A stretch of DNA of 64,000 nucleotides, from positions 124,001 through 188,000 of the forward strand of contig NZ_CAHLAR010000008.1 of the NCBI RefSeq assembly GCF_903652925.1, written 5' to 3'. Source of the stretch: Achromobacter anxifer. GTDB lineage: Bacteria > Pseudomonadota > Gammaproteobacteria > Burkholderiales > Burkholderiaceae_B. Made by a program: the position numbers and the translations under genes. This document shows, one piece after another, positions 45,303 to 55,632 of the stretch; the first letter of the stretch is position 1; each line of letters opens with the position of its first letter. The notes below the pieces were generated by a model that searched no databases, was not told the DNA's origin, and saw only the letters and a program-made list of their open reading frames with translations.

Positions 45303-46970
45303 TCAGCCGCGCAGACCCAGCAGCGTGTCGAACATGGTGCTGGCCACATCGATGATGCGGGCGCTGGCCTGGTATTGCTCCTGGTACAACGACAGGCTGA
45401 CGTATTCTTCGTTCAGGTTGACGCCCGACACGGCTTGCTGCGCCGCGGTCTTCTGCGTGATCAGGTTGGCCTGGGCGGTGGCGGCGGACTTGAGCTGTTG
45501 CGTCTGGACGCCGACGGTGTTCACGACCTGGCCGAACATGTCGTTCACGCTCATCGTGCCGTTGCCCAGCACCTTGGAGTTCTGCAGCTGCGCCAGCTTC
45601 AGCGCGTTCTTGCCGTTGGCGTCGCCGCCGGCCGCATCGGCCGCGGCGATCTTGTACGGATCGCTGATCAGCACGGTAAGGTCGCGCGCCGCATCGCGGG
45701 TGGGCGCCAGCGACCACTTGTCGCCCGCCTGGGGCGGCGCGCTGATGGTCAGCTTCACGCCCATTTCGCTCTCGAGATCGAGCGTGCCCGGCGTACCCGT
45801 AGACGGACCGTTGTAGACCTGCGAACCTTCCGGCATGCGCAGCACGCGGTAGTTCGTGCCATCGAACGAGATCTCGTATTCCTTGGCGTTGATGTTGTTC
45901 AGATTTGTGAACTCGCCAGTCAGCGTCGCGTTGCTCTTGTTCTGCGCATTGGGCACGCCTTGCGGCGAACCGATACCGAAAAAGTCGGTGCCCGGGTTGC
46001 CGTTCTGGTCCAGGCCCTGTTTGTGCTGCTCGTTGAAGGACAGCGCCAGGCCGACGGCCATCTGGCCCAGCTGGCTTTGCATGACGTCCAGCGAGGTAGC
46101 CCGGAACTGCAGCAGGCCGCCCAGCGAACCGCCGGTCACTTCCGCGTCGTTCAGTTCCACCGCAACCGTCTTGCCGGCGCCTGCCGGCAAGGTGTAGGCG
46201 ATGGCGGTACGGCCCGCGTCCTTGGACGAAGCCACCGCCTGCAACGGGTAAATGGTATTGCCCGACAGCAGCGCCTGGCCGCCATTGGCCAGCGAGATAT
46301 TGATCTTGTCGCCTTGTTCGTAGGTGGTGATGCCCACCAACTTATTCAGTTCCATCACCGCCTGGTCGCGCTGGTCCAGGAGATCGTTCGGGGGGCTGCC
46401 GCCCGCCTTGCCCGTGGCCAGCGAGATCTGCTGGTTCAGGTCGTCGATGCGAGACAGGTAGCTGTTGACCTGCTCCACCGTCGTCGTGATCTGCGTGTTC
46501 AGGCCGATGCGCTGATTCTGCATTTCCGTGTAGGCCGAACGGATCTGGGTGGCCAGGCTATTGGCCTTGCCCAGCAGGTCCTGGCGCGCCGCGGGGTCCG
46601 CGGGCTTGCTCGCCACGGCGTTCATGCTGGTGAAGAAGTTGGTCAGGCCGGGAGCGATGCCCACCGTGCGGTCGGCGAACAGGTTGTTGATCGCCGAAAC
46701 CTGGTCAAACTGCGTCTGCAGCTGGGCGCCGCTGCCCTGGGCGCCAACCAGCTGCTTGTACAGGAAGCTGTCGTAGCTGCGCACGACGGTGTCGACCTGG
46801 ACGCCGCGGCCGATGTAGCCGTTGCTGGTGGCCTGCGCGCCGGCCGTCGAAACCATGACGCGCTGGCGGTTGTAACCGACCGTGGTGGCATTGTTGATAT
46901 TGTGGCTGGTGGTGGCCAAGCCTGCCTGAGCGGCGTTCAGCCCGCCCAGCGCCAATTTATACATGTTCAT
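45303..46970 (-). CDS. flgK: Hook-filament junction protein FlgK
   Basis: FlgK (HAP1) is the first junction protein on the hook. The 555-residue protein begins with the rod/hook-type helix NMYKLALGGLNAAQAGLATT and SHNINNATTVGYNRQRV. Its C-terminal helix contains NLNEEYVSLSLYQEQYQASA. Exported through the flagellar gate with FlgN as chaperone; flgN lies in this window at 56.0 kb. Confidence 0.97.
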   Translation of the reverse strand: MNMYKLALGGLNAAQAGLATTSHNINNATTVGYNRQRVMVSTAGAQATSNGYIGRGVQVDTVVRSYDSFLYKQLVGAQGSGAQLQTQFDQVSAINNLFADRTVGIAPGLTNFFTSMNAVASKPADPAARQDLLGKANSLATQIRSAYTEMQNQRIGLNTQITTTVEQVNSYLSRIDDLNQQISLATGKAGGSPPNDLLDQRDQAVMELNKLVGITTYEQGDKINISLANGGQALLSGNTIYPLQAVASSKDAGRTAIAYTLPAGAGKTVAVELNDAEVTGGSLGGLLQFRATSLDVMQSQLGQMAVGLALSFNEQHKQGLDQNGNPGTDFFGIGSPQGVPNAQNKSNATLTGEFTNLNNINAKEYEISFDGTNYRVLRMPEGSQVYNGPSTGTPGTLDLESEMGVKLTISAPPQAGDKWSLAPTRDAARDLTVLISDPYKIAAADAAGGDANGKNALKLAQLQNSKVLGNGTMSVNDMFGQVVNTVGVQTQQLKSAATAQANLITQKTAAQQAVSGVNLNEEYVSLSLYQEQYQASARIIDVASTMFDTLLGLRG

Positions 46971-47043
46971 GCTGACAACGCCCCGTATTTAAGCGCAACC
47001 GATATACCTGGATACTCCGTTAACGGCAGGAGATGATCCGAAT

Positions 47044-48021
47044 TTAGAGTCCATCCAACATCTGGCGGGAAATTTCCACCTTGGATGCCGCGCCGCGCAA
47101 TTGGCTCATCACCCCGATCAGCTTCTGCGCGTACTGCGGATCCGTCGCATAACCCGCGTCCTGGATCCGGCGCGCCGCTTCGATTTCATTGCGCGCCTGC
47201 GTCACGCCTTCGTAGCGCGGGCTGTTGCCGATCAGGCGCGCGTAATCCGCGAACGATTCCTCATAGGACGCATAGGCGCGGAAAGGTTGCGTCACCTTTT
47301 TCGCCACGCCGTCCTCATATTCGGTGGTGAGCACGTTGACGACCTTGCCCTTCCAGCTGGCGCCGGCCTTGATGCCGAACAGGTTGTAGCTGGTGCTGCC
47401 GTCCTGATGCTTGATCTCGCGCTTGCCCCAACCGGATTCGAGCGCCGCCTGGCCCATGATCAGGCGCGCAGGCACGCCGCTTTGCTGCGATGCCAGATTG
47501 GCCGCGCGCGACATCTTGGAGACGAAGGAAACCACATGCTCGGGCGCACCCTCGGCGGCGGCCAGCGCACGGTTCTGAGCGCTGTTGTTGCGCATCACGT
47601 TCAGCAGCGCCGAGACTTCCCGCGAACCGGCCGAACGGAAATCGAGATCGCCGCCCTCACCCAGGCGCTTGATCGCATCCGCGCCCAGCTCGCCCGGCTT
47701 GCCTTGCTGCATCTGCGCCAGGATGGCACCGGACAGACCGATGCCGGGCGACGCCAGGTGCAGCGCCAACTGCTCGTCCGCCATGGACTGCAGCATCTGC
47801 GTCTGCTGGGAATCAAACAGCCCTTCCTTGGGCGTGGCCTCGCGCATGCGCTTGACCATCATTTGCAGGAACAGGGCCTCGAACTGCTTGGCCACCTGCT
47901 TCTGCTGCTCGGTGCCTTCCGGGTCCTTCTTGACGTCGCGCTTCAGGTCCGACAGGCGCCCCATGTCGAAGACCGAATCCTGGCGGCCTGCGCCGCGCGC
48001 CGCATCATTGGTGTAAGCCAT
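47044..48021 (-). CDS. flgJ: Flagellar rod assembly protein/peptidoglycan hydrolase FlgJ
   Basis: FlgJ caps the growing rod and opens the peptidoglycan layer for it. The 325-residue protein is the bifunctional form. An N-terminal rod-binding domain carries KQVAKQFEALFLQMMVKRMR. A C-terminal glucosaminidase domain carries IMGQAALESGWGKREI, with a probable catalytic glutamate, and SYNLFGIKAGASWKG. It lies 5 bp after flgI. Confidence 0.96.
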   Translation of the reverse strand: MAYTNDAARGAGRQDSVFDMGRLSDLKRDVKKDPEGTEQQKQVAKQFEALFLQMMVKRMREATPKEGLFDSQQTQMLQSMADEQLALHLASPGIGLSGAILAQMQQGKPGELGADAIKRLGEGGDLDFRSAGSREVSALLNVMRNNSAQNRALAAAEGAPEHVVSFVSKMSRAANLASQQSGVPARLIMGQAALESGWGKREIKHQDGSTSYNLFGIKAGASWKGKVVNVLTTEYEDGVAKKVTQPFRAYASYEESFADYARLIGNSPRYEGVTQARNEIEAARRIQDAGYATDPQYAQKLIGVMSQLRGAASKVEISRQMLDGL

Positions 48022-48026
48022 GGCCG

Positions 48027-49163
48027 TCAGATGATTTCCAGTTCGGCGCGCAGGGCGCCCGCGGACTTCATGGCCTGCAGGATCGCCAGCAGGTCCTGCG
48101 GCGTGGCGCCCAGGGCATTCAAGCCCTTGACCACGTCAGCCAGATTGGCGCTGGTGCTCACGCGCTGCAGGGAGCCGTTGTCCTGGCGCACCTCGATCTG
48201 CGTGTTCGGCACCACCACCGTCTGCCCTTCCGTGAAGGGCGTGTCCGGCTGCGAGACCTGGTTCTGGCGGTTGATGATGACCGACAGGTTGCCGTGGGCC
48301 ACCGCGGCCTCTTCGATCATGACGGTGCGATTCATCACGACCGAACCGGTGCGGGCATTGATGATGACCTTGGCGACCGTGGGCGCGCGCGCCACCTGCA
48401 GGTCCTCGACCTGCGACAGGAAGCGGGCCTGCGAGGCCTGCTCCATGGGCGTGCGCACCTGCACCACCCTGCCGTCCAGCGCCGTGGCGGTGCCCTGGCC
48501 GAACTTGCGGTTCAGTGCGGCGACCACGTTCTGCGCCGTGCCGAAATCCGTGTTGTTCAGTTCCAGATAGATGTAGCCGTCGCGCGAGAACGTGGTGGGC
48601 ACGCCGCGTTCGACGATGGCGCCCGCGCTGATGCGGCCGCCGTTCAGCTGGTTGATCTGCACGCTGGAACCGCCGGCGGACGCGCCGGCTCCGCCCACCA
48701 GGATGTTGCCCTGGGCGATGGCGTACACCTGGCTGTCGGCGCCCTTCAGCGGGGTCATCAGCAAGGTGCCGCCGCGCAGGCTCTTGGCGTTGCCCATGGA
48801 GGACACCACCACGTCCAGCGTCTGTCCCGGGCGGGCGAAGGCCGGCAGCGTGGTCGTGACCATGACCGCCGCCACGTTCTTCAGCTGCATGTTGCTGCCG
48901 GCGGGCACGGTGATGCCCAGCTGCGACAGCATATTGGTCAGGCTTTGCTGCGTGAACGGCGTCTGGCGCACCTGGTCGCCGCTGCCGTCCAGGCCCACCA
49001 CCAGGCCGTAGCCGATCAGCTGGTTGCCGCGCACGCCCTGGATCGAGGCCAGGTCCTTGAGGCGCTCGGCATGGGCCGCGCCGGCGCCGGCCGCCAGTCC
49101 GACCGAAACGCAGACGCGCGCCAACAAGGACAGCAAGGCGGATATCGGATTCGGTTGTTTCAT
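48027..49163 (-). CDS. flgI: Flagellar P-ring protein FlgI
   Basis: FlgI forms the periplasmic P ring around the rod. The 378-residue precursor starts at 49163 with a signal peptide ending near [20 protein letters not shown]. The motif [18 protein letters not shown] follows. The frame is open upstream through flgH to 49796, but that part is a shadow of flgH. Only two bases separate it from the flgH stop, so translation is probably coupled. It is folded with the help of DsbA/DsbB in other bacteria. Confidence 0.96.
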   Translation of the reverse strand: MKQPNPISALLSLLARVCVSVGLAAGAGAAHAERLKDLASIQGVRGNQLIGYGLVVGLDGSGDQVRQTPFTQQSLTNMLSQLGITVPAGSNMQLKNVAAVMVTTTLPAFARPGQTLDVVVSSMGNAKSLRGGTLLMTPLKGADSQVYAIAQGNILVGGAGASAGGSSVQINQLNGGRISAGAIVERGVPTTFSRDGYIYLELNNTDFGTAQNVVAALNRKFGQGTATALDGRVVQVRTPMEQASQARFLSQVEDLQVARAPTVAKVIINARTGSVVMNRTVMIEEAAVAHGNLSVIINRQNQVSQPDTPFTEGQTVVVPNTQIEVRQDNGSLQRVSTSANLADVVKGLNALGATPQDLLAILQAMKSAGALRAELEII

Positions 49164-49165
49164 GT

Positions 49166-49858
49166 TCAGAACGGCGAAGCGATCAGGAAGAAGCGTTGCA
49201 GCCAGCCCATGGTCTGGACTTCGTCCATGACTCCCTTGCTGCGGTATTCGATGCGCGCGTCGGCCACTTGCGTGGACGACACGGTGTTGGTGCCGGTGAT
49301 GGAACGCGGATCCACCACGCCGGAGAAGCGCACGAATTCGCTGCCCCGGTTGATGGCGATCTGCTTTTCGCCGGCGACCTGCAGGTTGCCGTTCGACATC
49401 ACGCCCACCACCGTCGTGGTGATGGTGCCGGTGAAGGCGTTGTTCGCGGTGCTGTCGCCCTTGCCCTGCGACACGTTGCCGCCCTTGGCTTCCGTGTTCA
49501 GGTTGGCGTTGGCCCAGCTGTCCATGAAGGACGGCGCCGCGGCGATGCCGAGAGTGGTGTTGCCGCTGCGATTTGTGTTCGTGGCGACGTTCTTCGAGGC
49601 GTTCGTCTTTTCGTTCAGGACGATGGTGACGATATCCCCCACGTTGCGCGGACGGCGGTCCTCGAACAGGGGATAGTTGCCGTAGGTCGTCGGCTGGTAG
49701 ATGGAGCCCGTGGGCTGCGCCATGGGCGTGGGCTGAGGCGGCGGCGCGGCCGTCGTCGGCCCGGTCACGATGGGCTCGGGCGGAATCATGGCGCAACCGG
49801 CCACCAGCAAAGCCAGTGCCGCGCTCGATACCAGACGCAGGACAGACATGGACATCAC
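49166..49858 (-). CDS. flgH: Flagellar L-ring lipoprotein FlgH
   Basis: FlgH forms the outer-membrane L ring. The 230-residue precursor has a lipoprotein signal with lipobox LVAGC, the Cys being residue 21, then a Pro-rich stretch. The family core [20 protein letters not shown] and [20 protein letters not shown] follows. It overlaps flgG by four bases. Confidence 0.96.
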   Translation of the reverse strand: MMSMSVLRLVSSAALALLVAGCAMIPPEPIVTGPTTAAPPPQPTPMAQPTGSIYQPTTYGNYPLFEDRRPRNVGDIVTIVLNEKTNASKNVATNTNRSGNTTLGIAAAPSFMDSWANANLNTEAKGGNVSQGKGDSTANNAFTGTITTTVVGVMSNGNLQVAGEKQIAINRGSEFVRFSGVVDPRSITGTNTVSSTQVADARIEYRSKGVMDEVQTMGWLQRFFLIASPF

Positions 49859-50640
49859 AGTTGGGTCAGGCGGGCCAGCATTTCGTCCGACGTCTTGACG
49901 GCCTTGCTGTTCATTTCGTACGCGCGCTGCGTGGTGATCATGTTGACCAGTTCCTCAGCGACGTTAACGTTGGACGTTTCGACGTAGTTCTGCATGATCG
50001 AACCCGCCCCGTCGACGCCCGGCTGCAGCAGGTTGGCCGGGCCGGAGGCGTCGGTTTCCAGGTACAGGTTTTCGCCGACGCTTTGCAGCCCGGTGGGATT
50101 GATGAACGTGGCGATCTGCAACTGGCCGACCTGCACATTGATGCCAGCGGCGCCAGGCTGCGTCACCGACACGATGCCGTCCTTGCCGATGGAGATCGTC
50201 AGCGCGTTGTCGGGGATGTTCATGGGCGGCTGGATCACGTAGCCGCTGACGGTCGTCAACTGGCCGTTCTGGTCGCGTTGCAGAGCGCCGTCGCGGGTGT
50301 ACGCCTGGGTGCCATCCGGCAATTCGACCTGCAGGAAACCGCGGCCGTTGATGGCGATGTCCATTTCGCCGCCGGTGTTGTTCAGGTTGCCAGTGGTGTG
50401 GATGCGCTCGGTCGCGGCCACGCGCGCGCCGGTGCCGAGCTGCAAGCCCGAAGGCAGCTGGGTGGCGTCGCCGACCTGGGCCCCGGGCTGGCGTAGCGTC
50501 TGGTACATCAGGTCCTGGAACACGGCGCGGCCGCGCTTGAAACCATTGGTGGAGACGTTGGCCAAGTTGTTCGAAATCACGTCCATGGAGGTCTGCTGAC
50601 CTTCCAGGCCCGTCTTGGCGATCCACAGCGAACGCATCAT
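49855..50640 (-). CDS. flgG: Flagellar distal rod protein FlgG
   Basis: FlgG builds the distal rod, the drive shaft that crosses the P and L rings. The 261-residue protein has the conserved N-terminus [20 protein letters not shown] and the C-terminal helix [20 protein letters not shown]. Both are expected for the rod/hook family, and the length is normal. Confidence 0.97.
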   Translation of the reverse strand: MMRSLWIAKTGLEGQQTSMDVISNNLANVSTNGFKRGRAVFQDLMYQTLRQPGAQVGDATQLPSGLQLGTGARVAATERIHTTGNLNNTGGEMDIAINGRGFLQVELPDGTQAYTRDGALQRDQNGQLTTVSGYVIQPPMNIPDNALTISIGKDGIVSVTQPGAAGINVQVGQLQIATFINPTGLQSVGENLYLETDASGPANLLQPGVDGAGSIMQNYVETSNVNVAEELVNMITTQRAYEMNSKAVKTSDEMLARLTQL

Positions 50641-50705
50641 GATGAAGTACTCCTGGTGCCGCGGCCCGGCCGCGCGCGGAAATTGTTTTTAATTCAGTTG
50701 CCGTA

Positions 50706-51470
50706 TCAGGCGCTTACCGACAGGATGCCGTTGGCGCGCTCGGCGTTGCGGTCCGACTGCTGGATCACCTGCATCTGCTGCTCGAAGCGGCGCGCGTTCG
50801 CGATCATGCCCACCATTGCCGCCATCGGATTGGTGTTGCTGCCTTCGAGCACGCCCGACAGCAGCCGCAGGCTGGGGTCGGCGGGCGCCGGAGGCGCAGG
50901 CTGGCCATTGACCGGCGCCAGACGGAACACGCCGTCATCGCCGTGCACCAGCTGCTCGTTCGGCGGGCTGGCCAGCTTGAGGCGGCCCAGGTTCAGGATG
51001 TTGTTCGGCGCGTCGCCCGCGCCGATGGCCGTGATGGTGCCATCCGAGGTAATCGTCAGCGCGGCCTGGTCGGGCACGTCGATGGGACCGCCCTGGTCTG
51101 ACAGCACCGGCTGGCCCAGCGAGGTCTGCAGCAGGCCGTTGATTCCCACCTGCAGACTGCCGGCGCGCGTATAGGCCTCGCCCTGCGGCGTCTGCACGGC
51201 CAGCCAGCCGCGCTCGCTGGACAGCGCCACGTCCAGGTCCCGGCCCGTGGTCTGCATATTGCCCATCTGGAAGCTGTTGCGCGGCGTGGACGCCACCGTC
51301 GAAACGCGCGTGGGCAGGCTCACCCCGTCCGTGACGGGAACCGACCGGTACAGCGCGATCTGCTCGCGAAAACCCGTCGTGTTCACGTTGGCCATGTTGT
51401 TGGAAAGCGCGGCCTGATGCTCGGTGATACGCGCCGCGCCATTCATGGCGGTGTAGATGATACGGTCCAT
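50706..51470 (-). CDS. flgF: Flagellar proximal rod protein FlgF
   Basis: FlgF is a minor rod component next to FlgG. The 254-residue protein begins MDRIIYTAMNGAARITEHQA and ends with MVGMIANARRFEQQMQVIQQ, the shortened C-terminal helix usual in FlgF. It lies between flgE and flgG, as in other flg operons. Confidence 0.95.
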   Translation of the reverse strand: MDRIIYTAMNGAARITEHQAALSNNMANVNTTGFREQIALYRSVPVTDGVSLPTRVSTVASTPRNSFQMGNMQTTGRDLDVALSSERGWLAVQTPQGEAYTRAGSLQVGINGLLQTSLGQPVLSDQGGPIDVPDQAALTITSDGTITAIGAGDAPNNILNLGRLKLASPPNEQLVHGDDGVFRLAPVNGQPAPPAPADPSLRLLSGVLEGSNTNPMAAMVGMIANARRFEQQMQVIQQSDRNAERANGILSVSA

Positions 51471-51506
51471 TGCCTATTCCGTCGGTGTCGTCGCTGCCTG
51501 CCGGCC

Positions 51507-52976
51507 TTACTTCAGGTTCATCAGGACTTGCATGATTTCGTCCTGGGTCTTGATGGTCTGCGAGTTGGCCTGGTAGGTGCGCTGAGCGATGATCATGTTC
51601 ACCAGCTCCTTGCTCATGTCGACGTTGGACGACTCGGTCGCCTGGCCCACGACCTTGGACAAGCCGTTGCTGCCAGGCTGGCCCAGGATGGGTTGGCCGG
51701 AGGCGGCGGTTTCGGTCCAGGCGTTGTTGCCCACGGGCTGCAGGCCCTGCAGGTTGGAGAAGTCGGCCAGCACGATGGTGCCCACGACCTGCGTCTGGCC
51801 GTTGGTGTAGCTGGCCACCAGGCTGCCGTCGCCACCGATGTTGATGCCGCTGAACTCGCCGGAGGCATAGCCGTTGGGCTTGGCCACCAGCTTGTAGGCG
51901 CTGCCGTACTGGGTGGTGCCGGCGTAGTTCATCGCGATGTTGATCGGATCGGCCGGGGTGGTCCCGCCGCCCGGCGTGGCGAAGGACAAATTCACCACGG
52001 GCGCGCTGGTCATCACGCCAGCCTTGTTGAACGTGAACTGCTGGGGATTGCCCCAGACATTGCCCGCATTGGTGGTCGGCGCCATGGCCTCGCCGTCCAT
52101 CGTGTAGTACACGTCGTAGACGCTGTTGCCCGCGGCATCGGCCGGACGCTTCACGAAGTACTGCATGACCTGGTGCGAATTGCCCAGCGAGTCGAACACC
52201 GTCATGGGCGACGCGTTGGTATAGGTCGTGCTCAGCTTGGGATCGAAGGGCTTGCCCAGTTCGACGACGGCGGCGGTGTAGTCGACGAAGCCCGGAATGT
52301 TGTTCAGTGCGCCGGCGGACACCTGGCCCGTACCGTCGATGGTCACGGTATTGGGCGCCGTGCCATAGGTGGCGGGGGGAGGATTGCCGGGCGTCCAGGT
52401 CAGCGCGCCGCCAGCAGCCTTGGTGAACGTGTATGCGGTGCCGCCCAGCGACACGGACCCGGGCTGGGCCGGCGCGGTCACGGTATCGACCGGGTACACG
52501 ATCTTCGCGTTGGCATCCAGGTTGGCCACGGTGGTGCCAGTGGACGTCGCCTGGGGCGCCACGTTGGCCGTGGGCAGTTGCAGTTCCACCGGGTTCGCGC
52601 CGACCGAGCCGGGCGGGTAGCCCGTCAGGCGATAGCCTTGGGCATTGACAATGAAGTTGTTCTTGTCGACCAGGAATTCGCCGTTGCGGGTGTACATCAC
52701 GGCGCCGCTCTGGTCGGTGACGCGGAACATGCCCTTGGCGCCGTCGATCGCGATGTCATATTCACCGCCGCCGCCGTTCACCGTACCGACGGTGAAGCGC
52801 TGGTTGATCGCCGCGACCTTGACGCCCAGGCCGACCCGCGAGCTGGCGTAGACGTCGGCAAACGACGCGGTCGCCGACTTGAAGCCGACGGTGCCGGAGT
52901 TGGCGATGTTGTTGCCGATGACGTCCAGGTTCTGCGCCGCGGCGTTCAAGCCGCTCAATCCTTGTCCGAAACCCAT
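51507..52976 (-). CDS. flgE: Flagellar hook protein FlgE
   Basis: FlgE polymerises into the hook. The 489-residue protein has the family N-terminus GFGQGLSGLNAAAQNLDVIG and C-terminus ELVNMIIAQRTYQANSQTIK, flanking a large Gly/Thr/Asn-rich variable middle that forms the hook surface. It sits between flgD, which supplies the hook cap, and flgF. Confidence 0.97.
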   Translation of the reverse strand: MGFGQGLSGLNAAAQNLDVIGNNIANSGTVGFKSATASFADVYASSRVGLGVKVAAINQRFTVGTVNGGGGEYDIAIDGAKGMFRVTDQSGAVMYTRNGEFLVDKNNFIVNAQGYRLTGYPPGSVGANPVELQLPTANVAPQATSTGTTVANLDANAKIVYPVDTVTAPAQPGSVSLGGTAYTFTKAAGGALTWTPGNPPPATYGTAPNTVTIDGTGQVSAGALNNIPGFVDYTAAVVELGKPFDPKLSTTYTNASPMTVFDSLGNSHQVMQYFVKRPADAAGNSVYDVYYTMDGEAMAPTTNAGNVWGNPQQFTFNKAGVMTSAPVVNLSFATPGGGTTPADPINIAMNYAGTTQYGSAYKLVAKPNGYASGEFSGINIGGDGSLVASYTNGQTQVVGTIVLADFSNLQGLQPVGNNAWTETAASGQPILGQPGSNGLSKVVGQATESSNVDMSKELVNMIIAQRTYQANSQTIKTQDEIMQVLMNLK

Positions 52977-53047
52977 GTTTGTTCTCGCTAATCTTTAACT
53001 AGGGGAAGCCGCCGCGCCCGCGCCGGCACCGATTCAATGCGCCCGCT

Positions 53048-53746
53048 TCAGGCGCCGATTACCTTGCGCACGTCCAGCATGCTAGTCTGGCCGTCCAGGC
53101 CCAGATCCAGCCTCAGGCCGTTGGTGGAATACGCCACGCTCTTGACCTTGCCGTAGCTCAGCACTTCCGCGTTCACCTTCTTGCCATCGGCGTCCGTGGC
53201 CAGCACAGAAACGGTATAGGCGCCCGCCTCCAGCGGCACGCCGTTGTCGTTCTTGCCGTCCCAGTCCAGCGTGTACACGCCGGTCTTCTGATCCTGCGTT
53301 TCGATCGTGCGCACGACCGCGCCGTTGGCGTCCGAAATGCGGATCTGCACCTTCTGCGCGTCGCCCTGCAAATCCAGACCGTAAGGAGTGACCACGCGCG
53401 CGGCGGGATTATCCGCGTCCACGCCCAGCTTGATCTTGGAGCCGGGAATCAGCACGCCCTTGCCGATCATGGACACGGCATTCATCGACTGGGACACGTC
53501 GATCTGCCCGCTGATAGCGAGCATCGTGTTCTTCAGGTTGGTGATGCCTTCCACCGTGGAGATCTGAGCCAGCTGGGACGTCAGCTCGGCGTTCTGCATC
53601 GGATTCAGGGGGTCCTGGTTCTGCAGCTGCGTGACCAGCAGCTTCAGGAACTGGTCCTGCAGACCCTGCGCCGTGCTGCTGCCGTTGGCGCCGGTTTGCG
53701 CAAGGCCCAGGCCGGTCTTGCTGGTCGATTGGTCGATGGTGGTCAT
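53048..53746 (-). CDS. flgD: Flagellar hook-capping protein FlgD
   Basis: FlgD is the scaffold that caps the growing hook. The 232-residue protein has an N-terminal export and assembly region with LQDQFLKLLVTQLQNQDPLN and a C-terminal FlgD-Ig/tudor-like part with VYTLDWDGKNDNGVPLEAG. Length and position between flgC and flgE are typical. Confidence 0.96.
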   Translation of the reverse strand: MTTIDQSTSKTGLGLAQTGANGSSTAQGLQDQFLKLLVTQLQNQDPLNPMQNAELTSQLAQISTVEGITNLKNTMLAISGQIDVSQSMNAVSMIGKGVLIPGSKIKLGVDADNPAARVVTPYGLDLQGDAQKVQIRISDANGAVVRTIETQDQKTGVYTLDWDGKNDNGVPLEAGAYTVSVLATDADGKKVNAEVLSYGKVKSVAYSTNGLRLDLGLDGQTSMLDVRKVIGA

Positions 53747-53766
53747 GGGTTCACTGGTTCCGGAAA

Positions 53767-54186
53767 TTAGGACTGGCCGATGGTCAGCGTCTTTTGCATC
53801 AACGACTTGGCGGTGTTGAGCACTTCCACGTTCGCCTGGTATGAACGCGAGGCGGCGATCATGTTGACCGTTTCGGCCACCGGATCGACGTTGGGCATGC
53901 TGACGTAGCCCTGGGCGTCGGCCAGCGGGTGCTTCGGGTCGTAGACCAGCTTCAGCGGAGACTGGTCCTGGACCACGCCGGCCACGCGCACGCCGCCGAT
54001 CTCCTGGCCCAGCGCCTGGCCGGCCGGCGGATTCACCTGGAACACGACCTGGCGGGCGCGGTAAGGCTGGCCGTCGGGGCCGACCACGCTGTCGGCGTTG
54101 GCCATGTTGCTGGCCGCCACGTTCATGCGCTGCGATTGCGCGCTGAGCGCCGAACCGGCGATATCGAAAATGCTCAACAAGGACAT
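53767..54186 (-). CDS. flgC: Flagellar proximal rod protein FlgC
   Basis: FlgC is a proximal rod subunit. The 139-residue protein begins [20 protein letters not shown], followed by [12 protein letters not shown], and ends with [20 protein letters not shown], the shared rod motifs. It follows flgB by 22 bp. Confidence 0.96.
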   Translation of the reverse strand: MSLLSIFDIAGSALSAQSQRMNVAASNMANADSVVGPDGQPYRARQVVFQVNPPAGQALGQEIGGVRVAGVVQDQSPLKLVYDPKHPLADAQGYVSMPNVDPVAETVNMIAASRSYQANVEVLNTAKSLMQKTLTIGQS

Positions 54187-54208
54187 TGCCTGCCGCTCCC
54201 TTTAAAAA

Positions 54209-54616
54209 TCATTCCTGAATTGCGGCCATCATGGTCCGGATGCGGCCAGACAGCAGTTGCATCGTGCTTTGGTAATGCAGGGTGTTATCCGCGAATTGCA
54301 CGCGCTCGATATCCATGTCCACCGTGTTGCCGTCCATGCTGGGCTGGTACGGCAGGCGGTAGAGCAGGTCCGTGGGGCCTTGCGACACGGCCTTGGCCGG
54401 AATATGGCGGACCGAGGTCAGCGTCAGCGAGGTGTCGGCCAGGCGCTTGGAGCCTTCCATGGCGTTGGTCATCGCCGTCTTGAAATCGAAATCCCGCGCC
54501 TTGTAGTTGGGCGTATCGGCGTTGGCGATGTTCGACGACAGTACTTCCTGGCGCTGTGCGCGCAGTCCCAGGGACTGCTGGAAGAACCGGAAATCTTCAT
54601 TAAGCCTGTCTAGCAT
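54209..54616 (-). CDS. flgB: Flagellar proximal rod protein FlgB
   Basis: FlgB is the innermost rod subunit. The 135-residue protein starts at 54616 with MLDRLNEDFRFFQQSLGLRA and contains VLSSNIANADTPNYKARDFD. The open frame reaches back to 54718, but those residues are not rod-like and lie in the promoter region. It heads the minus-strand flgBCDEFGHIJKL operon, divergent from flgA. Confidence 0.96.
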   Translation of the reverse strand: MLDRLNEDFRFFQQSLGLRAQRQEVLSSNIANADTPNYKARDFDFKTAMTNAMEGSKRLADTSLTLTSVRHIPAKAVSQGPTDLLYRLPYQPSMDGNTVDMDIERVQFADNTLHYQSTMQLLSGRIRTMMAAIQE

Positions 54617-54793
54617 CGTGGCGCCTTGGTGCGTTGCAATTCGGATGAAACCCGGGATTCCGGACAGACCGTTATCCCATTGGATGACGGCATCATAGGG
54701 GCCGGGGGCTGAACACAATCAGCCAAATAACCCGTCATTTCTCATCCAATTCACGTATTGCCGAGCGCCGCGGACTTCTACAATTCATCCATC
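54617..54793. promoter_or_regulatory. Divergent flgB/flgA control region
   Basis: This 177-bp gap should contain class II promoters for both flg transcripts. On the minus strand TATGAT (plus-strand 54692-54697) is a possible -10 box, with TTGTGT 15 bp upstream. A TAACGG-like element lies near 54672. I cannot confirm an FlhDC box by eye. Confidence 0.4.
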
Positions 54794-55504
54794 ATGAAGA
54801 TCTCCGCAAGACGACTCCGCGCGCGCGCTGCCTGCCTGGCCTTCCTGCTGCTGCCCCTGGCCGCGCAGGCCCAGGAAGCCGCCACCCAGGCTCCCGAGGC
54901 GATCGCGCTTGCGGCCCAGTCCTATCTGCGCGACCAGCTGGCCGGCCTGCCCGGCCAACCCTCCATCGCGATCGATCCCCCGCGCGCGGAACGCCTGGCG
55001 CCCTGCGATGCCATGTCCCCATTTATGCCCTCGGGCATGAAGCTGCGCTCCCGCATGACGGTGGGCGTGCGCTGCAACGCGCCCAAGCCCTGGACCGCCT
55101 ACGTGCAGGCCACGGTCAGCGTGCCGGGCTACTATTACGTCGCCTCGCGCATGATTGCCGCCGGGCAGGCCCTGACGCCAGATGACCTGGCGCCGCGGGA
55201 CGGCGACCTGGTGGCCCTGCCCCCCGGTGCCATCACCGACCCGCAGACCGTGGTCGGCATGACGGCGGTCCACCGCATCAATGCCGGGCAAGCCGTGCGC
55301 GGATCGGCGTTGCGCAATGCCCAGTCGGTGGTGCGCGGCTCCAATGTCCGCATCAACGCGCGCGGCAACGGTTTCGTGGTCAGCAGCGAAGGCCAGGCGC
55401 TGGACAATGCGGCGCCCGGCGCCACCGTGCAGGTGCGCACCGCCGGCGGCCAGGTGGTCAGCGGCGTGGTGCGCAACGCCAGCCTCGTGGAAATACAACT
55501 GTAA
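54794..55504 (+). CDS. flgA: Flagellar P-ring assembly chaperone FlgA
   Basis: FlgA is a periplasmic chaperone for FlgI. The 236-residue precursor has a signal peptide ending near AAQAQEAATQ. A C-terminal SAF domain contains GQALTPDDLAPRDGDL and INAGQAVRGSALRNAQSVVRG. The ATG at 54794 starts the signal sequence; the 12 residues encoded upstream do not fit it. flgM follows 128 bp downstream. Confidence 0.94.
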   Translation: MKISARRLRARAACLAFLLLPLAAQAQEAATQAPEAIALAAQSYLRDQLAGLPGQPSIAIDPPRAERLAPCDAMSPFMPSGMKLRSRMTVGVRCNAPKPWTAYVQATVSVPGYYYVASRMIAAGQALTPDDLAPRDGDLVALPPGAITDPQTVVGMTAVHRINAGQAVRGSALRNAQSVVRGSNVRINARGNGFVVSSEGQALDNAAPGATVQVRTAGGQVVSGVVRNASLVEIQL

Positions 55505-55545
55505 TTGCTGTTACATATCGCGTTGCGCCAACAGGCCGTCCGCCC

Positions 55546-55571
55546 TAAAGTTCCGTCCGGACCTGACGTTA
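55546..55571 (+). promoter_or_regulatory. Possible sigma28 (FliA) promoter of flgM
   Basis: TAAAGTTC at 55546-55553 matches the sigma28 -35 box. Nineteen bases from its start lies TGACGTTA, a partial match to the GCCGATAA -10 box, in the correct phase. Class III expression of flgM is usual in other bacteria. The -10 match is weak. Confidence 0.4.
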
Positions 55572-55632
55572 CAGAGACACAAGTAGGCGAATCCGTCGCA
55601 CAACCGACCCAGGACGCCCTGCGGAGAAAACC

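Noticed and set aside
49164-49796. Extended N-terminus of flgI through flgH
   Set aside because: A signal peptide starts cleanly at 49163. The upstream residues are a shadow of flgH in another frame.
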